The notes under the pieces were generated by a model. That model did no database searches. It was given only the letters and a program-made list of their open reading frames with translations, and was not told where the DNA came from. From Mesorhabditis belari (lineage: Eukaryota > Nematoda > Chromadorea > Rhabditida > Rhabditidae), in contig CAUEEP010000731.1 in the NCBI GenBank assembly GCA_958450365.1, positions 124,001-188,000 of the forward strand: DNA of 64,000 nt. The letters are read 5' to 3'. Both the position numbers and the translations under genes were made by a program. Positions 60,843 through 64,000 of this stretch are shown here, piece by piece. Within the stretch, counting starts at the first letter, position 1. Each line of letters starts with the position of its first letter.

Positions 60843-63334
60843 CTCCCGGGAAAGGTGTCAGAAATCGACTTATTTTGAGCCTTGAATGCTTTTGAAAGTA
60901 ACGACAATCATGTTTCAAAGTAATGAAGTTGAAAAGAGAGATCTTTAGTATCTTTTTAAGCTATTTTAATAGTTTCTAAGCAAATTTTCTAAAAAAATAA
61001 GCAATTGGTCAGTTTTTCCAAAAAAAACTAGAACTTTTACGTGTTTTGTTGGCATAAGCCTGTCTTTTCACCGCAATCCCTACTTTTACAACTTCATTAC
61101 TTTGAAATTACTTCATTACTTCATTACTTCATTACTTCATTTTCATTATCGAAATTAGTGCAAAATAGAAATGGAGTATAGTAGAAAATCCGCAAAATTC
61201 GCTTAAAGTCAGCCTTTCTGAAAGAAATTAAGCAAATTTTTGAAAGAACTTATTCGCTTTTTTTAAAACTCTCCAAACTTTTGGGTGATCGAAGTTATGT
61301 TGGTGTATCCCTTTGACTGTCCTCCGCCTTTTTTTCTTCTTCTTTTCATCCAATTCACCACCGTAATTCGATTTCCGCGTCGATCACTTTACACAAGTCT
61401 CAGAAAGGCAAAAAAAGGAAGGGAAAGAGATCCAAAAATGGGGCGAAAAAGCACTAAAAAATGACAAAAACAAATCCATTTGTAGGGATTTTGATTGTTT
61501 ATCCAAGTTAGGCATTTATTGTGTCTTTTTCATTTGTTCGCATTCATTTTTGCGGATTTTCTTTGGCATTGAAATCAAAAGTTACTTGTTGTTATTGTTT
61601 TACAACGCCTCCTAGTCTTCACTTGTCAATCTTATAAATTAACTCATCGATGAAAATTAGTACGACTTATTTCAGTTTCACACCGGTAAACTTGAAACTG
61701 CCAATTTTGCTAAGAAATTATCTAGCTTTTATTGATTTATAACTTTTGTTTTGATTTGCCAAATTGACGCTTTCTCTCACAAATTCAGCATGCGCTAAAC
61801 AATAATCTTGAAAAGTTACGTGACAACAAGAGTAGTACACTCATTAACTTGAAACAATGATTTTAAAACACCAAAATATCCAGTGAGCTTTGTTCTAAAA
61901 AGGCTCAAAATCCTCAATTTTAACTTTTAATTGTTGATCAAAACTTTGAAATTCGCCAAATTTTTCATCTTTTCAAATTTCTTATCTTGTTGATTTCAGT
62001 AGTTGAGTATCGAGTCAATGAAATAGATCACCGAGATGGCTCTTCCCAATTTGACCTCACCAAACTTGAGACATATTTTGAAAAAAAATTCTCTTTGAGA
62101 GCTTCTAAAAAAAATTTGAAGTACATGCGTTAGTCTAAGCAAATATCTTGCTCATTTTTTAGTATTTTTGGCGCTTTTGGGTGGAGTTTATTTGTGAAGG
62201 AAGCACATCTGAAATTAAATTAATCTTAAATTAATGAAATTAAAAGTTGACCCTAAATTGACCGAGTTGACTCTAAATACATTGAAACTGATGATTTTTA
62301 AATTGAAAACTCAAACTTTTTTTGGGTAAATCAATTTCGGTATTTCTTTTGATTTGCATCACTCAATAATTTGCTAATTTTCTCCTTTTTCCCAACTTTA
62401 CTTTGACGAAAATTTTGGAAATCGATCTAATTTGATGATTTCTCCCGTGTTCAAAGTCTGAAAAGTACACAGAAGGATCCTTTCGAGAAAATGAAAGGGA
62501 AATTTTTTGAAAATCGATTTATATCGCAAACTTACATATCTTTAGTTAATTTCTACAAATTCCAAACATTTTTCTTTACCTCATCTTGCTGCGTGTTTCA
62601 CGAAAATAGAAATTCCCATTGGAACTCTTACACAAAAATCAGAACTGATCGTCACCCCATACAAAGTTAAAAAAAACCAAATTTCTTGAATTCCATTAGA
62701 TTGAAAGTAGTTCTAGAGTTGAATCAATCCTCGAGAAATCCCCGACTTCCCCACGAATGAGATCATTTCCGTTTCTCGTTGATTCATTTTTCGGATTACT
62801 CCCACTCCGATTATCCCACAAAAATATCGCTAATCTCTTTCCAAATAATGGTTTCCTTTTTCTTTTGAATTGAATGAGTCCCAAATCTGTCTTCCACCCC
62901 AAAAGATGCCCGTGAAACACGGAAAATCCATCGGTAAATCATCGTTTGGAACATCTGTTATATCTGATATTTTAATTGCAAATACATCGTCAAACTCAAC
63001 AGGATTAAGTTGAAGGTCCCGAATTTGATCTCGGACACTTTGAAACTTGTTTCCTCTTTCCCCCTTTTTTCACTCTTATCAGCTAATCCCGATTCGAAAA
63101 AAGGACATTTTGGGGTCATTTTTAAAGATTTTTCCCCTCAAAAAAGCTTATTAATCGTTAGAAGAAAGATGTTTTTGAAACTATTTTTTCGAGATAAGGC
63201 TTTGTTTTTCGAAAACCAAGCTTCTCTATTTTGAAACAAGATCTTGATTTTTCGGTTATTTAAATTCAAATTCATTCTAGCATTTAATCTTTAAATGTTA
63301 ATTTTAAATGCAAATTATATTTAATCCAAATTTC
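60843..63334. other. gene-poor region upstream of the GTPase gene
   Basis: Contains the ATTACTTC tandem repeat at 61092-61145 and AT-rich sequence with many TTGAAAC motifs. No coding exon detected. Confidence 0.45.
61092..61145. repeat. short tandem repeat, unit CATTACTT
   Basis: Four consecutive perfect copies of CTTCATTA preceded by two degenerate ones containing TTTGAAAT. Simple microsatellite-like expansion. Confidence 0.85.
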
Positions 63335-63340
63335 TTTTAG
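63335..63340 (+). promoter_or_regulatory. probable trans-splice acceptor of the GTPase gene
   Basis: TTTTAG two bases before the ATG at 63343. Confidence 0.5.
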
Positions 63341-63342
63341 AA

Positions 63343-64000
63343 ATGACGCTGCAAAAGCAGAAAACGGTACGGATTTTGCTAATTGGCTCGGAGGGAGTCG
63401 GCAAATCGGCACTCATCTACAGATTTATCACAAAGGTAAGCAAGTTTGAACTTCAAAAATGCTGTACTCGTTTGTAGTTTGCATATAAAGTTTAAAATGA
63501 GGAAATGAACGATTCGAAAACTAGCTATGCATCGTATTATTTGCCTCGATGCGATAGGATTCATTGATTAACTATACGACGTATCATTTGACTGGCTCTT
63601 ATTTAAAACATCATTTTTATTTTTCGCAAATCAAGCTGCTTTGTCGTTCTTTTTTTTCCTTCGTCGAATTATTTCTTAGTTTTTATCATCCAAACGGCGT
63701 TTAATTTGAAATATCGAAAAAATTTGTTCGATTTTTCACTTGAAAGCTAACTTCAGAGAGCTTTCGATGGAACGTCAGTCTTCGACGGTCACACAACACT
63801 GAATCTTGATGGGGAAACGATTAGGATAGAGGTCGTCGAATGGAAAAAGGTTTCTTTTTAATTTGACATTTTTAAATGTTAGTTGTACAGTCAATTCCGA
63901 ATGGTTGACTTTTTTGAAACACATTTTTTACTTCAGTTTGACAAAACTTTATTCTAGGATATGGATTTGGGCAGTGAGCAGACGCTTTTCGACGCAGTTG
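63343..64000 (+). CDS. Ras-like small GTPase, divergent, C-terminus off the window
   Basis: Membrane-associated signalling GTPase of the Ras superfamily by its first exons: 63343-63435, 63757-63849 and 63958 to the window edge, all in phase. Beta-1 plus P loop reads VRILLIGSEGVGKSALIYRF with a complete G1 motif GSEGVGKS (residues 15-22). The switch I area has RAFDGTSVFDGHTTLNLDG, with Thr available at 44 or 45. The G3 position, normally DxxGQ, reads instead EVVEWKKDMDLGSEQ, so the usual Asp and catalytic Gln context are absent or displaced; GTP hydrolysis may be impaired. Motifs G4 and G5 and any prenylation signal lie beyond the window. I cannot assign a specific orthologue. Confidence 0.75.

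Overview
The window looks like nematode nuclear DNA, probably a free-living rhabditid (clade V). I infer this from AT-rich sequence, many short introns ending in TTTCAG or TTTTAG, start codons lying directly behind spliced-leader-type acceptors, and the gene set: an EGL-44-type TEAD factor, a VRK-1 kinase, a SMYD-type SET protein, a CREB3/CrebA-type bZIP factor, a worm-type CK1/TTBK kinase and a divergent Ras-like GTPase. The species cannot be named from the sequence alone. Exon models were built by hand from codon phase and splice sites.

Layout. 1-4190 (minus): TEA-domain transcription factor, with its C-terminal YAP-binding part off the left edge. 4191-19976: about 16 kb without a gene I can support, holding miniature inverted-repeat elements, purine-rich tracts and three GC-richer islands. 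19977-22253 (minus): VRK-1-like kinase, 12 exons. 22254-22918: shared divergent promoter containing an unusual G-run/C-run inverted repeat. 22919-25963 (plus): SET/MYND-like protein, 13 exons, with a small unresolved minus-strand gene nested in its large eighth intron. 25964-39397: gene-poor. 39398-45729 (plus): CREB3-like bZIP gene with two alternative first coding exons. 48742-51237 (plus): CK1/TTBK-type kinase. 52223-55761 (plus): an unrecognised single-pass membrane protein of about 119 residues whose last exons are bordered by copies of a palindromic element. 55762-63342: gene-poor, with two inverted-repeat elements and a tRNA-like sequence. 63343-64000 (plus): start of a Ras-like GTPase that runs off the right edge.

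The genes do not form an obvious pathway. The clearest gene-to-gene relation is the head-to-head VRK-1/SMYD pair (666 bp between start codons). The accessory story is in the repeats: at least two multi-copy palindromic MITE-like families, one further two-copy family, several single palindromes, a tRNA-like gene with a mirrored half-copy beside it, and a short motif (TTGAAAC / GTTTCAA) that is very dense in the gene-poor DNA and long introns but almost absent from the two compact gene blocks. The most unusual point is that one MITE family carries GT near one end and TTTTAG near the other, and appears to supply splice sites to the small membrane-protein gene.
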